DNA from: Ponticoccus alexandrii
GTDB lineage: Bacteria; Pseudomonadota; Alphaproteobacteria; Rhodobacterales; Rhodobacteraceae
Length of the DNA: 64,000 bases
Reading direction: 5' to 3'
NCBI RefSeq assembly: GCF_016806125.1
Contig: NZ_CP047166.1
Location: forward strand, 2,418,001 to 2,482,000
A program made the translations under genes and the position numbers. Below the pieces are notes generated by a model. That model was not told the origin of the DNA. It saw only the letters and a list, made by a program, of their open reading frames with translations, and ran no database searches. Positions 8,938 through 17,114 of the stretch are shown here, in pieces (position 1 is the first letter of the stretch; each line of letters begins with the position of its first letter).

Positions 8938-10113
8938 ATGGCCGAAGACACCCTGACCCTGCCGCAGGACGGCCTGTGTTCGCGCATCGACAAGGCGCTG
9001 GCCCGGCGCGGCAGCATCACGCAGGCGCTCGAAGCGGTGGCCGCCGACATCGCCGAGGCGATTCCCTTCACCCATGCGGACATCTGCCTGCTCGACCGGC
9101 CCGGCTGGGTCGTCAGCTACGAGACCGGAATCCGCACCCGCTGGTCGCGCGCCTCGGGGCGGATCGACCACGCGCCGATCCGCGAGCTTCTGAGCGGCTC
9201 CTGCGATCACATGCTTTCGGAGGACGCCACAGAGGACCCGCGCTACACCTATCCCGGCGCTTCCTGCGAGCCGATCCTGAACCACGCCCTGCGCGCGCGC
9301 GTCAACGTGCCGATGCGCGTGCAGGGGCGTCTGATCGGGACGCTCAACCTCTCGCATTCCACGCGCGGCCTCTACGATCCCCGCACCGTCACCCGCGCGC
9401 AGGCCATCGCCGACACCATGGCGCCCCATGTCCACGCCCTGCATCAGGCAGAGCGCACCCGACGCGGCGCCCGGGGCACCCAGATGGCGCAGGCCAGCGA
9501 AGAAGGGCTGCGGCAGGGAGCGCTGGAACTGACACAGCGGCTGGAGCAGGAACGCCAGCGTGTGGGCATGGACCTGCACGACCAGACGCTCGCCGACCTC
9601 TCGCGGCTCTTACGCGAGGCCACCGGCGAGACCCCCTTGCCCCGCGCGGAACTGGCCGCGCGCCTGCGCGACACCATCGACGACCTGCGCCGCATCATCG
9701 ACACGGCGGTGCCGACGCTCCTGGACCTCTTCGGCTTCGCCCACGCGGTCCGGGTCCATATCGAACGCGCCACCGCCGGGGCGGCGGTCATCGCCGTGGA
9801 GGACGCCACCGACGGCGCGCCGGACCGGCTGGACCCGACCGTGCGGACGGCGCTTTTCCGCATCGTGCAAGAGGCCGCGAACAACGCGACGCGGCATTCC
9901 GGCGCCGGCCATATCTCGGCCTCGGTCGACCGGCCCGCACCCGGAGAGCTGTCGGTCACGATCCGCGACGACGGCTGCGGGATCCCGCAGGCCCCGGCCC
10001 GGCAATCCGGTCTGTCGCACATGCGCACGCGCGCACGCCTGATCTCTGCCGCGCTCGAGGTCTCGGGCGACGCGGGCACGGTGGTCACCGTCACGCTGGA
10101 TGCGCCGGAATGA
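8938..10113 (+). CDS. GAF-domain sensor histidine kinase (NarX/DesK type)
   Basis: A 391-residue soluble kinase. Residues 20-170 read as a GAF domain (HADICLLDRPGWVVSYETG; later VPMRVQGRLIGTLNLSH). A coiled linker leads to a HisKA_3 dimerisation domain with phospho-acceptor His214 in MDLHDQTLADLSRLL. The HATPase domain follows, with IVQEAANNATRHS (N box) and RDDGCGIP (G box). No membrane segment, so it senses a cytoplasmic signal. A GGAGGAG site lies 4-8 nt upstream of the ATG. Its stop overlaps the response regulator start (ATGA), so the two are a cognate pair. Confidence 0.9.
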   Translation: MAEDTLTLPQDGLCSRIDKALARRGSITQALEAVAADIAEAIPFTHADICLLDRPGWVVSYETGIRTRWSRASGRIDHAPIRELLSGSCDHMLSEDATEDPRYTYPGASCEPILNHALRARVNVPMRVQGRLIGTLNLSHSTRGLYDPRTVTRAQAIADTMAPHVHALHQAERTRRGARGTQMAQASEEGLRQGALELTQRLEQERQRVGMDLHDQTLADLSRLLREATGETPLPRAELAARLRDTIDDLRRIIDTAVPTLLDLFGFAHAVRVHIERATAGAAVIAVEDATDGAPDRLDPTVRTALFRIVQEAANNATRHSGAGHISASVDRPAPGELSVTIRDDGCGIPQAPARQSGLSHMRTRARLISAALEVSGDAGTVVTVTLDAPE

Positions 10114-10826
10114 AGGTCCTGCTTGTCGAGGACGACCAGTTCCACGCCTCCTACATGGAAGACACGCTCTCCGAGGCCCTGCCCGAAGTGACGGAGATCT
10201 ACCACGCCATCCACGGCGAAGAGGCCGAGAAGGAAGCCCGCACCATCGGCATAGAGGCCGTGGTCATGGACCTGCGCATGGCGACGCGCAACGGCATAGA
10301 AGCCGCGCGCACGCTCTGGCAGGAACGGCCCGAGACGCGCATCCTGTTCTGGTCGAACTACGCGGACGAGGCCTACCTGCGCGGCATCGCCGCCATCGTG
10401 CCCGAGGACAGCGCCTATGGCTACGTGCTGAAGACGGCGCCGAAGGACCGGCTGAAGCTGGCCCTGCGCGCCGTGCTTATCGAGGGGCAGATCATGGTGG
10501 ACCGCGAGATCCACCGCCTGCAACGGCGCGGCGCCACGCCCCGCACCGCGCTCGACGACAGCGAATACGCGGTGCTGCTCGATCTCTCGATCGGCCTGCA
10601 GGACAAGCTGATCGCGGAGCGCCGCGGCATGTCCCTGCGCACGGTGCAGAACCGGCTGCTGGCGCTCTACGACAAGCTCGGCGTGGACGACGACTGCGAT
10701 ACCGACCGCCCGTTGAACAAGCGCGTGCGCGCCTTGAACCGCGCGCTGGTGACGCGCACGCTGAACATCGAGACTCTGGAAGCCGCACAGAGGGACTTCG
10801 AACGCTGGCGATCGTCGCGCGGCTAG
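10110..10826 (+). CDS. LuxR/NarL-type response regulator
   Basis: A 238-residue regulator. Receiver domain residues 1-120: acidic pocket E7/D8/D9, phospho-acceptor Asp54 (VVMDLRMATRNG), conserved Lys108 (YVLKTA). The C-terminal half resembles a LuxR helix-turn-helix (LLDLSIGLQDKLIAERRGMS then LRTVQNRLLALYDKLGV), with a longer than usual tail of about 55 residues. Start overlaps the kinase stop. Divergent from the ribose-type transporter, so control of that operon is possible but not shown. Confidence 0.88.
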   Translation: MKVLLVEDDQFHASYMEDTLSEALPEVTEIYHAIHGEEAEKEARTIGIEAVVMDLRMATRNGIEAARTLWQERPETRILFWSNYADEAYLRGIAAIVPEDSAYGYVLKTAPKDRLKLALRAVLIEGQIMVDREIHRLQRRGATPRTALDDSEYAVLLDLSIGLQDKLIAERRGMSLRTVQNRLLALYDKLGVDDDCDTDRPLNKRVRALNRALVTRTLNIETLEAAQRDFERWRSSRG

Positions 10827-10866
10827 GGCCTACGCACCACGTCCGCTCCCAGGGCGACTTGGGGAA

Positions 10867-10986
10867 CGAGGGGCTCTGCCCCTCGCGCTCCCCGAGGTAT
10901 TTTCGGACCAAAGAAGCCGAGGGACTGCACGCCCATCCTTCTTTGGTCCAGCAAATACCTTGGGGGTCCGGGGGCAAAGCCCCCGG
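10867..10986. repeat. Back-to-back copies of a dispersed repeat with GC hairpins
   Basis: Two inverted copies of a repeat with core GAGGTATTT...GGACCAAAGAAG (10894-10916 and, inverted, 10938-10960) are each flanked on the outside by a 7-bp GC hairpin (10867-10885 and 10968-10986). A third hairpin (9-bp stem) follows at 10991-11012. The block separates two convergent genes, so it may act as a bidirectional terminator. Similar copies occur at 38240-38298 and 62257-62304. Confidence 0.7.
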
Positions 10987-11029
10987 CCGGTCGCCTCGCG
11001 CAAGCGAGGCGAAACCGGTTCTCGAAACC

Positions 11030-11935
11030 CTACGTCCGGTCGGCGATCAGCGCCTGCATCATGCCGCGCTCTTCCTCGGTCAGATCGGTCAGGGGCGAGC
11101 GCACCGGCCCGGTCTCGAAGCCGCGCAGGGCCACGCCCGCCTTGATCGCGGAAACGGCATAGCCGGTCTTGCGGTCCCGGATCTTGGCAAAGGGGTAGTA
11201 GAAGTCGCGCAGCATCTGCTCGCAGGTCGCATCGTCGCCCGCCTTGAAGGCGGCGTGAAAGGCCAGCGCCGTTTCGGGGACGAAGTTGAAGACCGCCGAG
11301 GAATAGGTATCCACCCCCGCGCCCCGGAAGGCCTGCGCGAACAACTCATGCGTGGGCATGCCGCCGATATAGGCCAGCCGGTCGCCCAGCCCCACGGTGA
11401 TCCGCTTGACGGTGTCGATGTCGCCGGTGCCGTCCTTGAAGCCGATCAGGTTCGGGCAATCCTCGACCAGACGCGCCAGCGTATCCGCCGAGACAACCGA
11501 CTGGCCGCGGTTGTAGACGATCACGCCCATGTTGGTGGATTTGCAGACCGCGCGGATATGCGCCTCGATCCCGTCCTGCGGCGCGCCGATCAGGTAGTGC
11601 GGCAGCAAGAGGATGCCGTCGCCGCCCGCCTCTTCGATGCCCTTGGCCATCTCGCAGGCCAGTTTCGTGCCATAGCCGCAGCCCGCGATCACCGGCTGGC
11701 CCGGCTGGGCGGCGCGGGCGGTGCGCACCACATCGACCACCTCGGAGGGTGTCAGGGAGAAGAGCTCTCCGGTGCCACCGGCGACGATCAGGCCGGCGAT
11801 CTTGTGCGGCGAGAGCCATTCGAGGTGCGCCGAGAAGGCGCCCGCGTTGAAGGTGTCGTCGGCGTCGAAAGGCGTGACGGGAAAGGACAGCAGGCCAGAG
11901 CGGATGATATCGCGCAGCTCGGTCGGGGCAATCAT
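11030..11935 (-). CDS. kdgD: 5-dehydro-4-deoxyglucarate dehydratase
   Basis: A 301-residue member of the dihydrodipicolinate synthase/N-acetylneuraminate lyase superfamily (TIM barrel). It has GGTGELFSL near residue 53, Tyr141 (VIVYNRGQ) and the Schiff-base Lys167 (IGFKDGTGD). The length and motifs match KdgD, which dehydrates and decarboxylates 5-dehydro-4-deoxy-D-glucarate to 2,5-dioxopentanoate. Its neighbours udh and garD make its substrate, which supports the call over other family members. It is the last gene of the leftward cluster. Confidence 0.92.
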   Translation of the reverse strand: MIAPTELRDIIRSGLLSFPVTPFDADDTFNAGAFSAHLEWLSPHKIAGLIVAGGTGELFSLTPSEVVDVVRTARAAQPGQPVIAGCGYGTKLACEMAKGIEEAGGDGILLLPHYLIGAPQDGIEAHIRAVCKSTNMGVIVYNRGQSVVSADTLARLVEDCPNLIGFKDGTGDIDTVKRITVGLGDRLAYIGGMPTHELFAQAFRGAGVDTYSSAVFNFVPETALAFHAAFKAGDDATCEQMLRDFYYPFAKIRDRKTGYAVSAIKAGVALRGFETGPVRSPLTDLTEEERGMMQALIADRT

Positions 11936-11976
11936 GGGTCGTGTGTTCCTTGGATTGGTCGGTTTCTTGGAAAGGG

Positions 11977-12777
11977 TCAGTCTTCGTGGATGCCGTCGCC
12001 GCAGAAACCGCCGCCCTGATAGACGGCGTTCACGTCGTCACCCGCAGGCGGGTCCATCTCCGCGTCGATCTTGGCGCGGAACTGTTCGGAACTGTCCTGC
12101 GGATTCCAGCCCAGATAGGCGACCTCGCGGTTGTCCCACCACGACGCTGCATTGGCCGAGGCGCCGTAGATGATCGGGCAGCCCAGACGCGGCACGATGA
12201 AGACCCGCTCGATCAGGCGCACGAAGTCCTCGTGGCTCATCCATGTGGACAGCATCCGGTGGTTTTGGGGCTCGGGGAAACACGAGCCGATACGCACGCT
12301 GGCCGTCTCGATCCCGAACTTGTCGTGGTACATGCTGGCGATGGCCTCGCCAAAGACCTTGGACACACCGTACAGCCCGTCGGGCCGGGTGACGGATTTG
12401 GCGTCCAGCCGCTCGGTCTGCTTGTGGTAGCCGATGGCGTGGTTGGACGAGGCGAAGATGATGCGCGGCGTGACGCTCGACTTCCGCGCGCCCTCGTAGA
12501 GGTTGAACATGCCGTCGAGGTTGGCGCTGCGGATCACCTCCCACGGGGCCTCGACCGACTGGCCGCCAAGGTGGAGGATACCGTCGCAGCCCTCGACCAG
12601 CTTTTGCACGGCCTCCTTGTCGGCCAGATCGCAGGGCATCAGTTCCTCATGCGCCTGCGCCTCGCCGAGGTCGCCCCGGTCGGACAGGCGGATGGTCTTG
12701 GCCAGATGCGTCAGGCGCGTGCGCATCTCGCGCCCGAGATTGCCGTTGGCCCCGGTGATCAGAAGTCGGTTCAGCAT
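11977..12777 (-). CDS. udh: Uronate dehydrogenase
   Basis: A 266-residue NAD-dependent short-chain epimerase/dehydrogenase. Rossmann motif TGANGNLG at residues 8-15; active-site Ser at 110-111 (FASSNHAIG), Tyr136 and Lys140 (LYGVSK), the same positions as in Agrobacterium uronate dehydrogenase (about 265 residues). It oxidises galacturonate or glucuronate to the aldarolactone, feeding the lactonase and garD in this cluster. ATG at 12777 begins right at the nucleotide-binding strand. Confidence 0.92.
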   Translation of the reverse strand: MLNRLLITGANGNLGREMRTRLTHLAKTIRLSDRGDLGEAQAHEELMPCDLADKEAVQKLVEGCDGILHLGGQSVEAPWEVIRSANLDGMFNLYEGARKSSVTPRIIFASSNHAIGYHKQTERLDAKSVTRPDGLYGVSKVFGEAIASMYHDKFGIETASVRIGSCFPEPQNHRMLSTWMSHEDFVRLIERVFIVPRLGCPIIYGASANAASWWDNREVAYLGWNPQDSSEQFRAKIDAEMDPPAGDDVNAVYQGGGFCGDGIHED

Positions 12778-12793
12778 GGTTCCTCCAATAGTC

Positions 12794-13615
12794 TCAGCCC
12801 GTCCCGATGGTCCGGGACAGGAAATCCAGCACCCTGCGGCGCATGTCCGGTGTCTCTTCGTGGCCCGCGTCGGGCGCGGTAAAAAGCTCCAGCGCATCGG
12901 ACCCGGCATAGGCCGCGCGCACCCGTGTCAGGGCGTGGCTGCGCGCCGGTTCGGGCGTCAGGGCGTCGGCCCCGCCATGGCAGATTAGCTGCGGGCGCGG
13001 CGCGACCAGCCCGGCGACGTCGCCCATCTCGGCATGGCGCAAGAGCCCCGGCACGGTCATGTAGTGGTTGTGCTTGTCGAATGACCGGTCGCGGATCATC
13101 GGGCCGATGTCGGCCAGCACGCAGAGCTGCGCCACGGCGGCCACGCGCGGCTCCAGCGCGGCCAGCCAATAGGCGTGGGTGCCGCCCATGGAGAGGCCCA
13201 GCGTGGCAATGCGCGCCGCGTCAACCTTGGGATGCGCCGCCAGCCAGTCGAAACCCGCTTGCAACTCCCCCAGCATCCGGCCCATCAGCGTGCGCCCCTG
13301 CCAGAGCGCCGCCTTTGCCAGCGCGCCCTCGCTGCCCTCACCCTGCCGCGCGCCGAAACCGGGCATATCGATGCAGAGCACCGCGTACCCAGCCGCCAGC
13401 AGGTCGGGGGCGTAGGGGCCTTGCAGGCAGCGCCAGCCCTCGGTCAGTTCACGCCGCCCGAGGTCGTAGTGCCCGCCGTGCAGGTGTGTATAAAGCACCG
13501 CCGGAAAGGGGCCCTCACCCTCGGGCACAAGGAAGCTGTGCTCGGGCGGCAGGGCCTCGGGCTCCAGCGCCAGCAGGCGGCGCAGGGTCGCGCGCAGGGC
13601 ATCGGCCTCGGTCAT
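12794..13615 (-). CDS. Alpha/beta hydrolase (dienelactone hydrolase-like)
   Basis: A 273-residue alpha/beta hydrolase. The nucleophile elbow is LGLSMGGTHAYW; an acid residue in CHGGADALTPEP and a His in APDAGHEETPD complete a plausible triad. Before the nucleophile, LCIDMPGFGARQGEG is typical of acetyl-esterase/DLH-like enzymes. Its start overlaps the stop of the enolase-superfamily gene by ATGA, so it belongs to the hexuronate operon. It may remove acyl groups from plant or algal uronate sugars, or act on a lactone; neither can be decided from sequence. Confidence 0.75.
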   Translation of the reverse strand: MTEADALRATLRRLLALEPEALPPEHSFLVPEGEGPFPAVLYTHLHGGHYDLGRRELTEGWRCLQGPYAPDLLAAGYAVLCIDMPGFGARQGEGSEGALAKAALWQGRTLMGRMLGELQAGFDWLAAHPKVDAARIATLGLSMGGTHAYWLAALEPRVAAVAQLCVLADIGPMIRDRSFDKHNHYMTVPGLLRHAEMGDVAGLVAPRPQLICHGGADALTPEPARSHALTRVRAAYAGSDALELFTAPDAGHEETPDMRRRVLDFLSRTIGTG

Positions 13616-14790
13616 GTGTAGCCCGTCGAACCGTCGGGACGGACGGGCAGCTTGCGCTCCCAGTGGATGTAGCGGTCGGTCTTGAGGTAGTCCTCGTCGA
13701 TCTCGACACCCCAGCCGGGTCGGTCGGGGCGGAATTCGAGGTAGCCGTCCACCGGCAGGTAGGGATCCTTCACATAGCCCGCTGCCTCGTCGACCTGCGC
13801 CAACTCGCGACCAAGGAAGGCCGAGGTGCCGGGCAGCCGGTATTCGAGGATCTTGAAGTTCGGACAGGCGGCGGCGAAGTGCAGGTTCACCGCCGTCGCC
13901 AGCGGCCCCATCGGATTGTGCGGCGCGACCGGGACGTAGAAGGCCTCTGCCATCGTGGCGATCTTGCGCATTTCCAGCAGACCACCGACGGCGCAGATGT
14001 CGGGCTGGATGATGTCGGCCCCCGCGTGCTGCAAGAGCCGCAGGAACTCGAACTTGGAGTACAGGCTTTCGCCCGTGGCCAGCGGCACGGTCAGTTGCGA
14101 TTTCAGCCGCCCCCATGCCTCGATGTTCTCGGGGCGGATGGGTTCCTCGAAGAAGAGCGGATGGAAGGGCGCCAGCGCATTGCCCAACTGCTGCGCCTGC
14201 CATGGCTCGAAGATGCGCGCGTGCGCGTCGAAGGCGAATTCCCAGTCGGGGCAGAGGTCTGCGACCTGCCCCACCCAGTCCACCGTCTGCGTGATGACCT
14301 TGCCCCATGGCTCCGCATGGATGTCGGCGCGGTAGGGCGAAAGCTTGAAGGCGTTCAGACCGTAGGCCTCGTGCGCCGCCGCGCAGTGGTCGCGCACCTG
14401 TTCCGCCTCGGGCGCGGAATAGACGCCGAGGTAGACGCGCACCCGGTCGCGCACAGTCCCGCCGAGCAATTGGTAGACCGGCACGCCCAGCGCCTTGGCC
14501 GAGATGTCCCAAAGCGCGTGGTCGATGGCCGACATCGCCGCCAGCCCCAGCGCGCCGGGCGGAAAGCGCGTGTGCTGGTAGAGCTTCAGCATGATCCGCT
14601 CGATCCGGCGCGGGTCCTCGCCCTCGATCTGGCCGAAGAGGTAATCCAGCAGCGGCGGCAGCGCCCGGTCGGGGCCATGGTTGTAGCACTCGCCCCAGCC
14701 GGTGATCCCCGCATCCGTGTCCAGTGCCACGATCACCCGGGGGCGGTTGCCGTCGCGGGCCATGAAGCTGCGCAGACCGGTGATCTTCAT
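13612..14790 (-). CDS. Enolase-superfamily sugar-acid dehydratase (galactonate dehydratase-like)
   Basis: A 392-residue mandelate racemase/muconate lactonizing enzyme family protein. The N-terminal capping domain includes ITGWGECYNHGP and AIDHALWDISAKALG. In the barrel, the metal ligands read FDAH (Asp, with a catalytic His two residues on), FFEEP (Glu) and ATGES (Glu), and a late VAPHNPMGP supplies the second His. This D-x-H layout matches the DgoD/mannonate-dehydratase-like subgroup. In this cluster it may dehydrate an aldonate or aldarate, or isomerise an aldarolactone as the related Gci enzymes do. The substrate is open. Confidence 0.8.
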   Translation of the reverse strand: MKITGLRSFMARDGNRPRVIVALDTDAGITGWGECYNHGPDRALPPLLDYLFGQIEGEDPRRIERIMLKLYQHTRFPPGALGLAAMSAIDHALWDISAKALGVPVYQLLGGTVRDRVRVYLGVYSAPEAEQVRDHCAAAHEAYGLNAFKLSPYRADIHAEPWGKVITQTVDWVGQVADLCPDWEFAFDAHARIFEPWQAQQLGNALAPFHPLFFEEPIRPENIEAWGRLKSQLTVPLATGESLYSKFEFLRLLQHAGADIIQPDICAVGGLLEMRKIATMAEAFYVPVAPHNPMGPLATAVNLHFAAACPNFKILEYRLPGTSAFLGRELAQVDEAAGYVKDPYLPVDGYLEFRPDRPGWGVEIDEDYLKTDRYIHWERKLPVRPDGSTGYT

Positions 14791-14796
14791 GGGATG

Positions 14797-15678
14797 TTAC
14801 CCTGCGAAGCGGGTCTGCGGCACGCCGCGAATGCCCAGCCCCTCGACCGAGAACAGCGACCCCGCCTCGGGCTGCTTCGGGTCGTCCGGCACGCCCAGCG
14901 AGGTCACGTAAAGCACATCCAGCTTTTCGCCCCCGAACATCGGCTTCGAGGGCTTCTCGATGGGCATGTCGACGGTCAGGATCACTGCGCCCTCGGGCGA
15001 ATAGCGGTACAACTGCCAGCCCTCGATGCCCGCCTGCCAGTAACAGCCCTCGGCATCTACCGTGCCGCCATCCGGGCGCCCCGGCAGGCCGTTGGTGTCG
15101 CGAAAGACCTGCACCGCTCCCGGCGTGCCGGTTTCCCTGTCGTAGTCGCAGGCGTAGATCGTGCGCACCCGGGCGTTGCTGTCGGAGTGGTACATGATCT
15201 TGCCGTCGGGGCTGAAGGCCAGCCCGTTCGTCGTCCAGATGCCGCCGCGCCATGCCGTCACCGTCAGGTCCGGGTCGAGCCGGTAGAAGGTGCCGCGCGC
15301 CTCAGGCGCGCCGCCGTCTTTCATGGTCCCGGCCCAGAACCGCCCCTGCCCGTCCGTGGTGCCGTCGTTGAAGCGGTTTTCCGGCAGATGCGCCTCGGGG
15401 TCGTGGATGGCGGTCTTCTCGCCGGTCTCCGGGTCCCAGAACCAGAAGCCCGACTTCGTCGCCAGCACCATACCCCCCGCCTCGCGCAGAGCCAGGCAGC
15501 CGACCGGTTCGCCCACCTCATGCGCGCGGTTCTCGCCCGTCGCGGGATCGTAGCGGTAGACAATGCCCGCCGGGATATCGACCCACCACAGCACGTTCTC
15601 GCGGTCGTCCCAGACGGCACCCTCGCCGACCGTACTGCGCGTCGGCGCGACACAGGTGATTTTCAGATCCATGCTCAT
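14797..15678 (-). CDS. SMP-30/gluconolactonase family lactonase (hexuronate cluster)
   Basis: A 293-residue SMP-30 family protein with all expected ligands: TVGEGAVWDD (Glu), FNDGTTDGQGRFWAG (Asn) and TNGLAFSPDGKIMYHSDS (Asn/Asp). It likely opens the aldarolactone produced by the adjacent uronate dehydrogenase to galactarate or glucarate, the substrate of garD. The ATG at 15678 overlaps the stop of the GntR gene (ATGA); a second Met two codons on is an alternative. It is clearly different in sequence from the other SMP-30 protein at 3234-4166. Confidence 0.87.
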   Translation of the reverse strand: MSMDLKITCVAPTRSTVGEGAVWDDRENVLWWVDIPAGIVYRYDPATGENRAHEVGEPVGCLALREAGGMVLATKSGFWFWDPETGEKTAIHDPEAHLPENRFNDGTTDGQGRFWAGTMKDGGAPEARGTFYRLDPDLTVTAWRGGIWTTNGLAFSPDGKIMYHSDSNARVRTIYACDYDRETGTPGAVQVFRDTNGLPGRPDGGTVDAEGCYWQAGIEGWQLYRYSPEGAVILTVDMPIEKPSKPMFGGEKLDVLYVTSLGVPDDPKQPEAGSLFSVEGLGIRGVPQTRFAG

Positions 15679-16409
15679 TCTCCCTTGAAGACGCGCCGCT
15701 GCGACCGGTCGATATGCGCGACCATCGCCGCCCGCGCGGCCGTTGCATCGCCGGCCTCCAGTGCCCGGACGATGGATTCGTGCTCATCCGACATCGCCGC
15801 TTTGCCCCGCGCGTAGCCAGTGCTGCCCAGGGACCGCACGAAGCGCCCAATGAAGACCATGTGAGGCCGGAGCATCGCAATGCTATCAACCAGGAACCGG
15901 TTGTCTGACAACTCGGCGATCTTCTGGTGAAACAGCAGGTCCGGCTCTATGGTCGCGGTGCCGACCTCGACAAGCGCCGCCATGTCCGCCATGTGACCGC
16001 GCAGCTCGGCCAGATCCGCCGACGTCGCGCGCAGGGCCGCAAGGGCCGCGGTTTCAGCCTCCAGCAGCCTGCGGTAAGCGAAATAGGCGGCGATGTCTTC
16101 GACCGAGTCGAGCGGCCCGAAGCCCTCGCCCGTAGCCTGCAGCCCGCTGCTGACGAAGGATCCGGCACCCTGCCGGGACACGATCAGCCCCTCTTCGCGC
16201 AGCCGCGACAGGGCGCCGCGCAGCACCGGGCGCGACACGCCGTATTCCTGCGCCAGCTCCATTTCCGAGGGCAGCCTGTCGCCAAGGCTGTAGGTGTCAC
16301 CCCGGATCGCGTCGAGAAGCCTGCCGAAGACATAGTCTTCCAGCCGCATCCCGGCCCGATCCTTCACCGGCTTTCCGGCCTCTGGCCCGCCTGCCTCGAT
16401 CCCTGTCAT
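15675..16409 (-). CDS. GntR (FadR subfamily) transcriptional regulator
   Basis: About 244 residues. A winged helix-turn-helix (YSLGDRLPSEMELAQEYGVS followed by RPVLRGALSRLREEGLI) at residues 30-90 precedes an all-helical FCD domain (LEAETAALAALRA; metal/ligand His in LFHQKIAE and a late EHESIVRALEAGD). FCD regulators usually bind organic or sugar acids. It heads the leftward hexuronate cluster and probably represses it. ATG at 16409 with GAGGAC upstream is preferred over a GTG six codons earlier. Confidence 0.88.
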   Translation of the reverse strand: MTGIEAGGPEAGKPVKDRAGMRLEDYVFGRLLDAIRGDTYSLGDRLPSEMELAQEYGVSRPVLRGALSRLREEGLIVSRQGAGSFVSSGLQATGEGFGPLDSVEDIAAYFAYRRLLEAETAALAALRATSADLAELRGHMADMAALVEVGTATIEPDLLFHQKIAELSDNRFLVDSIAMLRPHMVFIGRFVRSLGSTGYARGKAAMSDEHESIVRALEAGDATAARAAMVAHIDRSQRRVFKGE

Positions 16410-16444
16410 GAAGTCCTCGCAGAACACCCGAGAACCTTACAACA

Positions 16445-16463
16445 TGTAAAATTGTGTTTTACA
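16445..16463. promoter_or_regulatory. Candidate operator for the hexuronate GntR regulator
   Basis: The inverted repeat TGTAAAA-N5-TTTTACA lies 36 nt upstream of the GntR start, inside an AT-rich patch that also holds two direct TGTTGTAA copies read on the minus strand. Its position at the head of the cluster and its symmetry fit autoregulation by the GntR protein. Confidence 0.5.
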
Positions 16464-17114
16464 ACACGCCCCGCAAATTCAAGACTGCGGGCGTCGAGTC
16501 GCACCGCCCGGCACCCGAAGAAACGTGAGAAAACCGATGAAGAGATGCAGCACCACCACGCGTGCCGGGGAAGCCACAGCGCAAACCCGGCTTCTGGCAG
16601 CTCGAAACAGAAGGGAACCAGCTGCCCTATCTGGACAGGCTGCAACGGGGGAACTCGTCTGACGCCGGGGCATTGCGCTGGAGGCTCGCCGCCAGACCAG
16701 CCTTCAGAACCTGCCGGAGCTGTTCCAGAACCAGGAAAGGGCGGCTACAGACCGTCCAAGCGCACCAGTGCCATGGCGATCCACGTCACCCCGACCCACA
16801 GGGGCGCCGTGAGGCGCGAGGTGATCCGCAACAAGACCGTGCGGATCGCGCGGTCTCTGGGGATCGCCCGGGACGGGGTCATCGACATCGCCCATCAAGG
16901 CCGGCCCGATCCCAACCGGAACGATCCGCCTCCGCAGCACGCGCCCTGTAACGCACCGCCTGGCAGGCAGCAGGCCGAGTAGGATCCCGACCGCGCGAAC
17001 GAGATGCTGGGCGCCGAGGGCTTTGCCAGGCGTAACGACGAAGGCTCTTGCCTGCCCCGCCCAACCCGCCCCCCCTCCGGCTTTCAAGCCGATCCCAGTC
17101 CGAAGGCCCTGACC
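16464..17114. other. Gene-free stretch between divergent GntR and garD
   Basis: About 650 nt without a gene I can support. Several open frames cross it but none has recognisable motifs, a good ribosome binding site or normal codon use. It presumably holds the garD promoter; a decayed gene cannot be excluded. Confidence 0.5.

Noticed and set aside
8484-10826. A 780-codon open frame running through the kinase and regulator genes
   Set aside because: Only its end, from 10110, is a real gene (the response regulator). The first part is a GC-rich shadow of the kinase gene.
16562-17003. Possible transposase or unknown gene between GntR and garD
   Set aside because: Translations in all frames lack transposase motifs, and no ribosome binding site or inverted ends are seen.
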